DNA from: Candidatus Enterococcus moelleringii
GTDB taxonomy: Bacteria; Bacillota; Bacilli; Lactobacillales; Enterococcaceae
DNA length: 61,934 nucleotides
Assembly: GCF_017377575.1 (NCBI RefSeq)
Contig: NZ_JAFREM010000019.1
Coordinates: 1 to 61,934 of the forward strand
Direction of reading: 5' to 3'
Position 1 is the first letter of the stretch; each line of letters opens with the position of its first letter. The notes below the pieces were generated by a model that was not told the origin of the DNA, ran no database searches, and was given only the letters and a program-made list of their open reading frames with translations. Made by a program: the position numbers and the translations under genes. Positions 16,001-24,852 of the stretch are shown piece after piece.

Positions 16001-17458
16001 CTAGTTTTTTAATATTTCTGCTTCAAGTGCGTTGTTGATTTCCACTTGATCAGCAGCTTTTTTCTCTAAATCGATTTGTGCTTCCCGCTCCAGTAATTCC
16101 GCCATAATAGTTGGGTATTCATTATCCAGCTTATAGAACAATAATACGACAATCATTAAGAAACCTAGAAAGGCTACACCGAAAATAAACAGGTTTGAAA
16201 TAGTGCTTAGTGCTTGCGTTGATTGTGTTCCAAGGTTTCCGTTGTATTCATTGGCTGACATGATGAAACCAATTAATACAGAGCCGATCCCTTGTCCAAA
16301 TTTTTGACCAGCTGTTGTCGCTGACTGAATCGCGCCGGCCGTGCGAATTCCCGTTTTCCATTGACCATATTCAATTGCATCGGCAATCATGGTGAAAATC
16401 ATCCCCAAAATCGGTGTCATTCCTAATCCTCGAAGCAAACCACCGATAGTTACCACCGTCACACTGGTAGGATTAACTAGCAACACCAATGAGCCCGCGA
16501 TAATGAACATTGCTCCGACAATACACCAGTTTCGCTTAGTAGTTAAATTCATCACTTTACCTAAGAGCAATGTGGCCACAATTGTTATTCCGTAACAGGC
16601 AGTATTCACATTTCCGATAATCCGCGTATCTCCTACTATCCATTTACAGTAATAAGTAGCCATCGTTCCTGAGAAGGTCTGGTACATTGCAAAAGATACA
16701 AAGAAAATGAACAGCATGATAAAATATTTGTTTTTAAGTAACGCAGTAATTGCTGTTTTCAAAGGAACTTTTTCACCATGGGCTGCATCCTTTACGACAA
16801 CCCGTTCTCGAACCATTGCAAAACAGAAAAGCATCATTAAAGCAGCAAAGAAACCGTAAATCGCTGTTAAAATTACCCAGTTGCGTTGTGAGTCCATTCC
16901 GCCATTGGGCATTACATCTAAAATCCGCGTAAATAGCAGAGTAACCAAAATGTTGCCGATCGGGCTCATCGCCATCCGGATAATGTTGATTTTTGCCCGT
17001 TCGTCCTGGCTGCGAGTCATGTAAGTCATGGTAGTGGCAAACGGCAACTGGAACAGGGTGTAAACCACTGTCAGCATTAAATTGTAGGTCACAAAAATAT
17101 AAATCGTTTGGGCCATTCCGCTGATCGGTGGCACCATCATCATTAAAACGGCGGCGATCGCATAAGGAATTGACATCCGCAACAGCCAAACCCGGGCGCG
17201 ACCGTACTTGGAACGGGTACGGTCAATGATAAAGCCGGCCGAAATATCAGAAATCCCATTAAACACTTGGGAAACGGCAATAATCGAACCCACAACAGCG
17301 GCAGAAACATGGACTACATCGGTGTAAAACATCACTAAAAGCGTAGTGGAAATGGTAAAGACAATATTAGTCGAAATTTCACCACAACCAAAGGCAAATT
17401 TCTCGACGCCGGAGACACTGTCTTTTTTGGAAAACTTATTAAAACCAGTCAGATTCAT
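16001..17458 (-). CDS. GPH-family sugar/cation symporter
   Basis: The 485-aa protein has about 12 membrane segments and the hallmarks of the glycoside-pentoside-hexuronide symporter family: [21 protein letters not shown] in helix 1, the [33 protein letters not shown] loop and [29 protein letters not shown] before helix 10. It probably imports a polyol or glycoside with a cation; given the neighbours, an inositol-like substrate is plausible. I chose the ATG at 17458 behind AAAGGAG. About 180 bp upstream are two AraC-type boxes (17638-17682). Confidence 0.85.
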   Translation of the reverse strand: MNLTGFNKFSKKDSVSGVEKFAFGCGEISTNIVFTISTTLLVMFYTDVVHVSAAVVGSIIAVSQVFNGISDISAGFIIDRTRSKYGRARVWLLRMSIPYAIAAVLMMMVPPISGMAQTIYIFVTYNLMLTVVYTLFQLPFATTMTYMTRSQDERAKINIIRMAMSPIGNILVTLLFTRILDVMPNGGMDSQRNWVILTAIYGFFAALMMLFCFAMVRERVVVKDAAHGEKVPLKTAITALLKNKYFIMLFIFFVSFAMYQTFSGTMATYYCKWIVGDTRIIGNVNTACYGITIVATLLLGKVMNLTTKRNWCIVGAMFIIAGSLVLLVNPTSVTVVTIGGLLRGLGMTPILGMIFTMIADAIEYGQWKTGIRTAGAIQSATTAGQKFGQGIGSVLIGFIMSANEYNGNLGTQSTQALSTISNLFIFGVAFLGFLMIVVLLFYKLDNEYPTIMAELLEREAQIDLEKKAADQVEINNALEAEILKN

Positions 17459-17637
17459 ATTTTTCGCTCCTTTATTGATTAAGACCTTGCTAACAAGCTG
17501 CCTAGGAAAAATCCGTTCTGCCAACAATAATAAAAGCGCTAACAATTACTTTAAAATGACGGATCGCTGACTGCACTTCTTCGGGTCTTATCTAAAGGAG
17601 TTCTGACTTCAGAGTATCATGAAGCACGTGAACTAGC

Positions 17638-17682
17638 TTTACAAAAAGAAGACCAAAATTTACAAAAAAGTGACCAACACTT
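17638..17682 (-). promoter_or_regulatory. Tandem AraC-type operator upstream of the transporter-iolH unit
   Basis: Two direct copies of a TTTACAAAAA(A/G)-x-GACCA box start at 17638 and 17659, exactly 21 bp (two helical turns) apart. The stretch 17658-17682 is almost identical to 20047-20072 upstream of the iolG-like gene. Direct repeats at 21-bp spacing are the usual binding pattern of AraC-family activators; one is encoded at 20383-21297. Confidence 0.65.
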
Positions 17683-17750
17683 GCTATTTTCCTAAGCGTA
17701 AAGATTATTACGATTCAGGAATCCTCGCAAGGAGAATTCCTGAAAATTTT

Positions 17751-18689
17751 CTATTTACTAATGGTTTGCTGCAGAGCATCGATAGAAGTAACCACACCTG
17801 CTTCAGTACTCATGGTGAAGTCTTCCATTTCCAAGGAAACAAAATCGTTGTAGCCCATCATGCGACAGACAGAGAAGAATTCTTTCCACCATTGCAGGTC
17901 TTGCCCACAGCCAACAGCCACATAATTCCAGCTGCGATCCGCAACATCGGTAACATCTTTCCACTCTGGCAGACCGTTAATCTCAACTTTAGCCCGTTCC
18001 AACCGGGTATCTTTTCCGTGAACATGGTAGATGGCACCTTTCAAATTGCGAGCCGCCACGATTGGATCGGCACCTAAAGCGATCATATGAGATGGATCAA
18101 GATTGATCCCGATCATTGGATCAACTGCATCTCTTAATTGCCATAAAGTTTCGACATTGTAAACCATCGTGCCGGGAAATTCTTCAATCGCGATTTTTTC
18201 CAAGCCGTGTTTTTTACAATGGGCGACAAATTCTTTCCACCATTCGATGGTAACTTTCCATTGGTATTCATAAGCAGGTGCTGTGTAGTCCGGCCAGGAA
18301 ATAGTTGACGTGATCCAGTTTGGCACGGTATCGGTTTCGCTGGCTGCTGGCAATCCGGCCATACAAACGATTTTCTTAATGCCTAATTTTTCTGCCAATA
18401 ACACACAGTCGTACATAGATTGCGAGAACTTCTCACCGGTTTCGCTTGGCCATAATGGGTTGCAAGAGCAATTTAAAGCAGCAATTTCCATATCGCGTTT
18501 TGCTAGTTCTGCCTGGTAAGCCTTCAGCTCGTTGTCATCAGCCAGCAGCGTTTGTGTTGGACAGTGCTTTTGTGCCCCCCAGCCGCCCGCAGTCATTTCA
18601 ACTGCATTTACTCCTAAAGATTTTACTTTATCTAGCATTTCAGTATAGTTTAAGTCTGCGTATACGTCGGTACAAATTGATAGTTTCAT
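17751..18689 (-). CDS. Sugar phosphate isomerase/epimerase (TIM barrel)
   Basis: The 312-aa protein starts MKLSICTDVYADLNYTEML, with LGVNAVEMTAGGWG, IEEFPGTMVYNVET, GINLDPSHMIALGADP and YHVHGKDTRL, the metal-binding strands of the AP_endonuc_2/xylose-isomerase-like barrel. The metal ligands (E in IEEFPG, D/H in LDPSH, H in HVHGKD, E in SLEMED) appear intact. It sits 24 bp downstream of the Gfo/Idh/MocA dehydrogenase, a common pair in which the dehydrogenase makes a ketose or inosose and this enzyme isomerises it. It is not a clear IolE by sequence. Confidence 0.8.
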   Translation of the reverse strand: MKLSICTDVYADLNYTEMLDKVKSLGVNAVEMTAGGWGAQKHCPTQTLLADDNELKAYQAELAKRDMEIAALNCSCNPLWPSETGEKFSQSMYDCVLLAEKLGIKKIVCMAGLPAASETDTVPNWITSTISWPDYTAPAYEYQWKVTIEWWKEFVAHCKKHGLEKIAIEEFPGTMVYNVETLWQLRDAVDPMIGINLDPSHMIALGADPIVAARNLKGAIYHVHGKDTRLERAKVEINGLPEWKDVTDVADRSWNYVAVGCGQDLQWWKEFFSVCRMMGYNDFVSLEMEDFTMSTEAGVVTSIDALQQTISK

Positions 18690-18713
18690 TTTTCATTTCC
18701 TCCCTAAGTATGA

Positions 18714-19718
18714 TTAGTTGTAGAATGCTGGTTTTTCGTCAAATTCGATAGTCATTACACTCTGTGCATCGCGGGCTTTTGAAGCAGCTGCGGCTGTTAC
18801 CTGGCCAACATAACCGTCCCAAGCTGTTGGTCCATCAACACGTCCCTCTTTACAAGCATTGATCCATTCTTGGAATTCGATGTTGTAGGCATCCACGAAA
18901 CGCTCTGACCAGTCGCGGCAAATCGGGGTGACTCTTGCGGCATCTACACGTTTCATTACATTGGCAGGTTCTGGCAAGGTTAAGGTTCCCTCTTCACAAA
19001 CGACTTCACATTTGATGTCGTAGCCATATTTACAATTTACAAAAGATTCTACATCGATACGGATTCCTGATTCTGTTGTCAGGTACATAATTTGCGGATC
19101 TCTCAGCTCACCTTCAGCATTGCGGGTAGTTCTTGGGAAGACCACTTCAGCCGTTTCGTAATTCTCACCTAGTAACCAGCGCAGAACGTCGATTTCATGG
19201 ATTAAGGAATTTTCTACAGACATTTCAGTGGTAAAACCGGAAACTTCAGGATTGCGGTGAGCACAATGCAGCATCAAAGGCGCACCGTAATCGCCTGAAT
19301 CAATTAGTTCTTTCAATTGACGGTAGCCAGGATCATAGCGGCGCATGAATCCGACTTGGACTAATTGTTTGCCGCCAGCAATTTCTGCATCAACAATTTT
19401 ACGACAAGCGTTTGATTCTGGTGCAAGTGGTTTCTCACAGAAAACATATTTTCCTGCTTCAATTGCAGCTAACACGTATTCTTCGTGGAAATTATCCGCT
19501 GCAGTAACTACCACTGCTTCAATATCATCAGCATTGATCATATCTTTAGGATCGTCATAAGCCTTTAATGAGAATTTTTCAGCTATGCTTTTGCAAAAGT
19601 CTGCGTTAGGGTCTGCGCAAGCAATTACACGCGCACCCTGTAATTTTGTATTGATTCGTTCAATATGGGTTTGTCCAATAGCACCTGTTCCGATAACTCC
19701 AATTTTCATTTCACTCAT
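18714..19718 (-). CDS. iolG: Gfo/Idh/MocA dehydrogenase, inositol 2-dehydrogenase-like
   Basis: The 334-aa protein has an N-terminal Rossmann fold (KIGVIGTGAIGQTHIERI), the catalytic-lysine motif YVFCEKPLAP at about residue 95, and HEIDVLRWLLG, which supplies the catalytic Asp/His pair of inositol dehydrogenases. It probably oxidises myo-inositol or a related polyol with NAD+ to the keto form. I chose the ATG at 19718 because AGGAGG lies before it; the upstream ATG at 19745 has none. It is the first gene of a unit with the TIM-barrel gene at 17751. The AraC-type tandem boxes lie about 310 bp upstream. The symbol is by family; the exact polyol is not proven. Confidence 0.8.
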   Translation of the reverse strand: MSEMKIGVIGTGAIGQTHIERINTKLQGARVIACADPNADFCKSIAEKFSLKAYDDPKDMINADDIEAVVVTAADNFHEEYVLAAIEAGKYVFCEKPLAPESNACRKIVDAEIAGGKQLVQVGFMRRYDPGYRQLKELIDSGDYGAPLMLHCAHRNPEVSGFTTEMSVENSLIHEIDVLRWLLGENYETAEVVFPRTTRNAEGELRDPQIMYLTTESGIRIDVESFVNCKYGYDIKCEVVCEEGTLTLPEPANVMKRVDAARVTPICRDWSERFVDAYNIEFQEWINACKEGRVDGPTAWDGYVGQVTAAAASKARDAQSVMTIEFDEKPAFYN

Positions 19719-20335
19719 GTTGTTCTTCCTCCTAGTATTATCCATTTTTATTTTTTATTTAATCAATCAAGCAAATGGGTTTTATTACACGATTGGATTT
19801 TCCGACTTTGCACTCACTTCCGTTCTGTTTTCATATCGGTTTCAGAAAGCGGATTCAGAATAAAATTCACAAACCTTTTTTTTGAATCTTGAATCAGAGA
19901 ATACTTCATCCGGATAAAGCAAATTACTCAAAGTTTTTTTATACTTCTAATTCTGTTTGTTGGTTTGTGCTCTTTTAGAATGTATCCCTTTACATTCATA
20001 AGATTAACACACAAAATAGCGACACTGTTTGCAATAAAATGCCCGGAATTTACAAAAAAGTGACCATCACTTTATTGTAACGTGAGCAATTGATGATCAT
20101 TTCAGCCGATAACACGCAAAAAAATAGTGGATATAGAAATATACATTGTTACTTCGGATCATTGAAGAAAACTTAATACTCTTTATTGTTCATGGGTTCT
20201 ATTTCCACCCTCCCATAGAGCAGACTGTTTTTTTATAAAATCATTCTGCATATTGACAAGCTCAAGCGTACTTTTAATAATAATACTTTTTTCACAAAGT
20301 GCTATGCTCAGTAGCTAGATTTTCACGCAAAAAAA
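19719..20335. other. Long intergenic regulatory region upstream of the iolG-like gene
   Basis: About 600 bp between the iolG-like gene and the AraC gene. It holds the tandem operator at 20028-20072 and the AraC-gene terminator at its edge. No open frame with a ribosome site was seen, although the length would allow a small RNA. Confidence 0.6.
20028..20072 (-). promoter_or_regulatory. Tandem AraC-type operator upstream of the iolG-like gene
   Basis: The box at 20049-20072 (TTTACAAAAAAGTGACCA then TCACTT) matches 17659-17682 in all but one base. A weaker copy (TTTGCAATAAAATGCCC) starts 21 bp upstream at 20028. This repeats the spacing seen at the transporter promoter, which supports one shared activator. 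Confidence 0.65.
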
Positions 20336-20364
20336 CCGCTCTTTGCTTTTCAAGCAAAGAGCGG
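20336..20364 (-). terminator. Terminator of the AraC gene
   Basis: CCGCTCTTTGCTT (20336-20348) pairs perfectly with AAGCAAAGAGCGG (20352-20364); an A-run on the plus strand gives seven U on the minus transcript. Confidence 0.93.
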
Positions 20365-20382
20365 AGCTAAGATTTATTATTA

Positions 20383-21297
20383 TTAATCGTTTTGTTTTGG
20401 AGTATCTTCCTTACGAAATTCACTCACTTTGGCATTGCTGTAAAGTTTGCGGAAATTCTGGGGTGTATCTCGCATTCTTTCCGTGAAAACTTTTGAGAAA
20501 TAGTGAGGTGAACTGAAGCCGGTACATTCGGCAATATCAGTAATTGACATGGAAGTAGTCCGAATTAGATTCGCTGCATACTCAATTTTCACCTGCTGAA
20601 TGTAGTTGTTGCAGGTAATCGGTTCATATTTTTTAAACAAGCGGAAAATTTGACGTTTAGAGATAAAAAAGTGGGCGGCAATATCATCCACTGACAAGGG
20701 TTTGCTTTTATTGTCGCGAATATATTTCTTGATTTCCTTCAGCAGCTCGGTTTGTTCCGTGATTTCAATCAAAACCTCGTCTTTTTTCTGATTACTCAAT
20801 GATTGATCCAGTATCAGTTGGAGAACACATTGCGCAAGCTGCTTCAAGGATTCTCCATAGGCCTCATCGGCTTCCTTGTACATAACTGATACATTCAGCA
20901 AGGCCAGCCAAGTCAGGACTACGGGGTCTTGATCTGCTAACTTAATCACTGGGTAGGCAAAATTGATTTTAGCAATCAAGCTTTTCTCATGCTCTTTAGG
21001 GATGAAGGAAAAGTACAACAGAGCAATCCCCTCTTGGCTTTTTAATTGATGCTTTTTTTCTGGGATCGTCAAAATCAGAGAGTTCTTTTTCAGCGGGTAC
21101 TCTTGGCCTTCCTCGACATAGACACCTTCGCCATCGGTAATCAAACATACTTCATAAAAATAATGATCGTGAGTATTGGTGCCATAGTGATGCTCTAAAG
21201 CGCCCCAGTAAGGAATTACATACTCTGTATCTGCCAGACAGATCTTGGTAATTAGTTTGTTTAAAACCACTTTAGAGGAACAAAACTTGGTTAACAT
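20383..21297 (-). CDS. AraC-family transcriptional activator
   Basis: The 304-aa protein has an N-terminal cupin sensor (HHYGTNTHDHYFYEVCLITDG, about residues 38-60) and two C-terminal AraC helix-turn-helix motifs (LSVDDIAAHFFISKRQIFRLFKK and SITDIAECTGFSSPHYFSKVF). It is monocistronic, ends in a strong terminator, and stands between the iolG-like and iolD units. The tandem 21-bp boxes upstream of the iolG-like and transporter units fit its expected binding mode, so it probably activates them in response to the polyol. An AGAAAACGTTCTCT palindrome at about 21342 could be a catabolite-repression or other operator. Confidence 0.88.
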   Translation of the reverse strand: MLTKFCSSKVVLNKLITKICLADTEYVIPYWGALEHHYGTNTHDHYFYEVCLITDGEGVYVEEGQEYPLKKNSLILTIPEKKHQLKSQEGIALLYFSFIPKEHEKSLIAKINFAYPVIKLADQDPVVLTWLALLNVSVMYKEADEAYGESLKQLAQCVLQLILDQSLSNQKKDEVLIEITEQTELLKEIKKYIRDNKSKPLSVDDIAAHFFISKRQIFRLFKKYEPITCNNYIQQVKIEYAANLIRTTSMSITDIAECTGFSSPHYFSKVFTERMRDTPQNFRKLYSNAKVSEFRKEDTPKQND

Positions 21298-21441
21298 CTT
21301 ATTTCCTCCTTTTCAACAATTATTCCATAACCACCCGAAAGAAAACGTTCTCTCTTAGTCGAGCTTCTCCTCTGATTATAACCGAAAGCGAGAAGTTCTT
21401 TCAATATGATCCATGAGAACTACGACTTGAAATTTTCCACT

Positions 21442-21570
21442 TCAATCGCCTGAATTTTCTGGTCTCTGAGAACCGAGATCTAATACCCGATATTCCTGTT
21501 TTTTTAAATGCGTGACTAATTCTACTTTCACCGAATGGGCAATAACATCATTGGAAATTGCAACCTTCAT
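21442..21570 (-). pseudogene. Truncated RpiB/LacAB-type isomerase fragment
   Basis: A 42-codon frame with a good AGGAG site starts MKVAISNDVIAHSVKVELV and continues LKKQEYRVLDLGSQ, the N-terminal strand-helix-strand of ribose-5-phosphate isomerase B / galactose-6-phosphate isomerase (whole proteins are about 150 aa). It stops at a TGA, and the DNA beyond gives no continuation in any frame that I can see. It is a remnant lying between the iolD terminator and the AraC gene. Confidence 0.6.
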
Positions 21571-21588
21571 ATTATCTCCTGCCATGCT

Positions 21589-21623
21589 AAAATAGAGTAT
21601 TTTAATCACAAATACTCTATTTT
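21589..21623 (-). terminator. Terminator of iolD
   Basis: AAAATAGAGTATTT (21589-21602) pairs perfectly with AAATACTCTATTTT (21610-21623). Confidence 0.9.
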
Positions 21624-21652
21624 AAGCTATTCACTTCATGTTGTTTATTAAC

Positions 21653-23569
21653 CTAATACTTCCAAGCGTTGTCTAGTTTTTCAGCGCGAGCTTTGGAAAC
21701 TGCTTGAATTTCTGGTTTTTGCGAGCCTTCTGCCACTCCCACATTCCACCAGCTGCCATCGTAACCGTCAGTCATGGTTTTAGGCAGGACTTTGATTTCT
21801 ATTAAGGTAGATTTGGTTTGTTTCTTGGAATCTTCTACGGCTGCCTTCAATTCTTCAATCGACTCAACCTTGTAAGATTTGGCACCATAGCCATCCGCTA
21901 CTTTGGCGTAGTCGATGTTCATGATTTCGTTGTTGTAATCTCTAAACTCGGTTCCTTGACTGGCACAGCCATTGTCCATTTGCAGGTTATTGATACAACC
22001 AAAACCTGAGTTATCAAATAACACAATATTGATCTTCTTATTGTATTGCAAAGAAGAAATCAATTCGCTGTGCAGCATCAAGAAACTACCGTCACCTACT
22101 AAGGCATAAACTTCTTGTTCCGGTGCACTCATACGAATACCCATTGCGCCGCCGATTTCGTAGCCCATGCAAGAATAACCGTACTCTAAATGGAAAGTAT
22201 TTTCCACCGCCGGATTCCACAAACGCTGCATGTCACCTGGCAATGAACCAGCTGAACCTACCACAATCGCATCCTCATCCACGAAATCATTCAAGTGCAC
22301 AAAGACTTCCGTTTGCGTTAAGTTGGTGTCCAATACATCCGCGTATTCATTCAATTCTTCCTGAGAAAAATGATTTTTAATTTCTGGATCAAAGTTTTCC
22401 CGGGTGAAGGTAGTGTTTTTCAAGCGATCTCTTTCCGCTTCCCACTCCTCCTTCAATTCTTTCAAAGTATCCCCAAATTCTGTTTGGTAGCCTTCTAATA
22501 AAGGCAGTAATGCTTCCAGGCTGGCCTTTGCATCACCAATCACTTGGAAGGCATCGAATTTGTAAGCTTGTGGGCGACTCACATTAATGTTCAAGAATTT
22601 CGTTTGGTCAAAGTTAAACAGCGTTTTCGATGACGTAGTAAAATCGGTATAACGTGTGCCTACTCCAATTATCAAGTCGGATTGTAGAACGGCTTTGTTG
22701 GCAGCTGACGTTCCTAAGATACCGTTACCACCTAAATTGTTGGCAAAAGTATAGGCTACTGCTGATTTCCCAGCATGAGTTTCTACTAATGGAATATTGT
22801 ATTTTTTAGAGATGTCTTGCAGAATTTCGCCGGCTTCAGAATATTTGCAGCCGCCGCCAACTAACAAGACAGGTTTCTTGCTGGCTTTGATTAATTCAAC
22901 AGCGCCGTCTAATTCTCGTTGGGTTGGCACGGTGCGGTTAATGTAATGCACCCGCTTGTTGAAAAATTCTGCCGGATAGTCAAATACTTCTCCTTCAGTA
23001 TCTTGCGGGATGCAGACGGTTGCTGGTCCCATTGTTGCCGGATTCGTCATGACTTCAAAAGCCCGAATCAAAGCGGACATTAATTGCTCCGGACGATTCA
23101 CACGATCCCAATAACGAGAAACGGCTTTGAAGGCATCGTTGGTGGAGAAAGCCGCACTAGTGTCGTGCTCCAATTGCTGCAGCACGGGATCAGGCTGGCG
23201 CGTAGCGAAAGTGTCCGCTGGCACAAACAATACTGGAATATTGTTAGCAAAGGCTGTTCCCGCTGCAGTGATCAGGTTGGCTGAACCGGGTCCAGCTGAA
23301 GTAGAAACCGCAAAGATTTTTTTCCGCAGACTTTGACGGGCAAACGCTACTGCTGCATGAGCCATCCCCTGCTCATTTTTTCCAGAATAGCTTTTCAAAT
23401 GTCCCGGATCAGCTTCCAAAGCTTCCCCGATTCCTAGTACATTTCCGTGTCCAAAAACATGGAAGATTCCTTCCACGTAAGGTGTTTCCACACCATCGAT
23501 GTTGATATATTGTTGGTTCAAAAATTTCAAAAGTGCTTGTGCTGTCGTTAAACGAATTGTTTTACTCAT
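21653..23569 (-). CDS. iolD: 3D-(3,5/4)-trihydroxycyclohexane-1,2-dione hydrolase (IolD)
   Basis: The 638-aa protein is a thiamine-diphosphate enzyme of full IolD length. The N-terminal domain has YVEGIFHVFGHGNVLGIGEAL, the typical IolD start, and NEQGMAHAAVAFARQ with the catalytic-type region. The C-terminal ThDP-binding motif is VYALVGDGSFLMLHSEL followed by FDNSGFGCINNLQ. It opens the ring of trihydroxycyclohexanedione to 5-deoxy-glucuronic acid, the third step of myo-inositol breakdown. It is downstream of iolC with a 99-bp gap that contains a small hairpin. Confidence 0.93.
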   Translation of the reverse strand: MSKTIRLTTAQALLKFLNQQYINIDGVETPYVEGIFHVFGHGNVLGIGEALEADPGHLKSYSGKNEQGMAHAAVAFARQSLRKKIFAVSTSAGPGSANLITAAGTAFANNIPVLFVPADTFATRQPDPVLQQLEHDTSAAFSTNDAFKAVSRYWDRVNRPEQLMSALIRAFEVMTNPATMGPATVCIPQDTEGEVFDYPAEFFNKRVHYINRTVPTQRELDGAVELIKASKKPVLLVGGGCKYSEAGEILQDISKKYNIPLVETHAGKSAVAYTFANNLGGNGILGTSAANKAVLQSDLIIGVGTRYTDFTTSSKTLFNFDQTKFLNINVSRPQAYKFDAFQVIGDAKASLEALLPLLEGYQTEFGDTLKELKEEWEAERDRLKNTTFTRENFDPEIKNHFSQEELNEYADVLDTNLTQTEVFVHLNDFVDEDAIVVGSAGSLPGDMQRLWNPAVENTFHLEYGYSCMGYEIGGAMGIRMSAPEQEVYALVGDGSFLMLHSELISSLQYNKKINIVLFDNSGFGCINNLQMDNGCASQGTEFRDYNNEIMNIDYAKVADGYGAKSYKVESIEELKAAVEDSKKQTKSTLIEIKVLPKTMTDGYDGSWWNVGVAEGSQKPEIQAVSKARAEKLDNAWKY

Positions 23570-23608
23570 GGTTCTCCTCCTAATTCCTGTGAGTGGTTAG
23601 TTCATAAA

Positions 23609-23629
23609 GCTTCCTATTAAATAGGAAGC
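23609..23629 (-). terminator. Hairpin between iolC and iolD
   Basis: GCTTCCTAT (23609-23617) pairs with ATAGGAAGC (23621-23629). On the minus strand only a short T-run follows, so partial termination or RNA processing between the two genes is more likely than a full stop. The better U-tract faces the plus strand. Confidence 0.5.
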
Positions 23630-23668
23630 GTTTTTTCAAGTGTGAAGTTGTCGGCGCATATTAGTCCG

Positions 23669-24703
23669 TTAAATCCGCGCAATCATTTCGCCGTATTGTT
23701 CTTTTTCCATTTTGATAAATTCATGAACTTCTTCGGTTACTGGCAGGTCGTCAGAGCAGTTGTTGCTGCGGACCATCATAGACGCTTCGGCTGAACCGAA
23801 TTCTAGACAATCGATAATGTCCCAACCTTGGTATAAGCCATATAAGAAGCCTGAGCCATAACCATCGCCGCCGCCAAAGCCTTTGCGGGCATTTACCGGG
23901 AACGGTTTGATAGAGAACTGCTGACCATCATCGGTATAAGCAGTTGAACCTTTCATCCCATGCTTAATTACGACAATTTTAGCGTTGTGGCTGTGCCATA
24001 ATGCAGCACTTTCCTCATCGTTCATCCCTGGTTGGATTAGTTTTTCGGTTAAATCAAATTCTTCCCGTGATCCCATTATCACATCGGATTCTTTAGCAAT
24101 CATTGAATAATAGATTGAAATTTCATCGTCATTTTTCCAGTTATAGGCGCGATAATCAATATCGAAAATGACCTTCGTATTGTTGCGTTTTGCCAGCATC
24201 ACAGCTTTGATGGCTGCTTCTCTTGATGGACTTTCCGCTAAAGCTGTTCCAGAAATTAAAATCGCTTTGGCACTTTTGATGTAGTCTTCATTAATATCTT
24301 CAGGGCTCAAAGCCAAATCGGCTGCCTGATTCCGATACATCAAGATGCTGCTTTCTTTTTCTGACAGCATTTCAGTAAAGGTCAACCCTAATTTTTCACC
24401 GTTTTGGGCGCGACTAATGTTTGAAGTATCAATTCCTAAGTTATCAAAATATTCAATGACATAATCACCAAATTGATCTGCTGAAACTTTGCCAATAAAA
24501 CCTGCTTTCATGCCGTGACGAGTAACGCCGACAGAAACGTTGGCAGGAGATCCGCCCACAAATTTTTCAAACGTGTGCACATCTTTTAATGGTTTAAATT
24601 CTTCCTTCACTTGGTCGTTATAAGCCGGATTGAAATCAATTGCTACTCGTCCTAAAAGCAGTAAGTCAAATTCTCTTGATTCGTCAAATTCTACGTATCT
24701 CAT
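23669..24703 (-). CDS. iolC: 5-dehydro-2-deoxygluconokinase (IolC)
   Basis: The 344-aa protein is a PfkB-family sugar kinase. The N-terminal substrate loop is DLLLLGRVAIDFNPAYNDQ, followed by FVGGSPANVSVGVTRHG. The C-terminal ATP/anion-hole motif is GFGGGDGYGSGFLYGLYQG, where the aspartate is the catalytic base; the usual GAGD is GGGD here. It phosphorylates 5-dehydro-2-deoxygluconate in the inositol pathway. I chose the ATG at 24703 because AGAGGTGG lies before it; the in-frame extension to 24787 has no better site. It heads the iolC-iolD unit. Confidence 0.9.
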   Translation of the reverse strand: MRYVEFDESREFDLLLLGRVAIDFNPAYNDQVKEEFKPLKDVHTFEKFVGGSPANVSVGVTRHGMKAGFIGKVSADQFGDYVIEYFDNLGIDTSNISRAQNGEKLGLTFTEMLSEKESSILMYRNQAADLALSPEDINEDYIKSAKAILISGTALAESPSREAAIKAVMLAKRNNTKVIFDIDYRAYNWKNDDEISIYYSMIAKESDVIMGSREEFDLTEKLIQPGMNDEESAALWHSHNAKIVVIKHGMKGSTAYTDDGQQFSIKPFPVNARKGFGGGDGYGSGFLYGLYQGWDIIDCLEFGSAEASMMVRSNNCSDDLPVTEEVHEFIKMEKEQYGEMIARI

Positions 24704-24817
24704 TTTTCCACCTCTTAATTTTCTCGACTGTGCAAACACAATCGCTGTATGTGCTTTCATTGTAACATCTCTTCTCTTTGCGTGCAATACACATCTTAGA
24801 ATTAAATAAAATAAAAA

Positions 24818-24839
24818 AGCACGCTAACTAAAGCGTGCT
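24818..24839 (-). terminator. Terminator of the LacI-family gene
   Basis: AGCACGCT (24818-24825) pairs with AGCGTGCT (24832-24839), with an A-run on the plus strand. Confidence 0.85.
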
Positions 24840-24852
24840 GTATATCTTAGTC

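Noticed and set aside
21335-21355. Possible catabolite-repression (cre) site AGAAAACGTTCTCT
   Set aside because: The outer TG/CA bases of the cre consensus are missing, and the site stands alone upstream of the AraC gene; it was mentioned there but not called.
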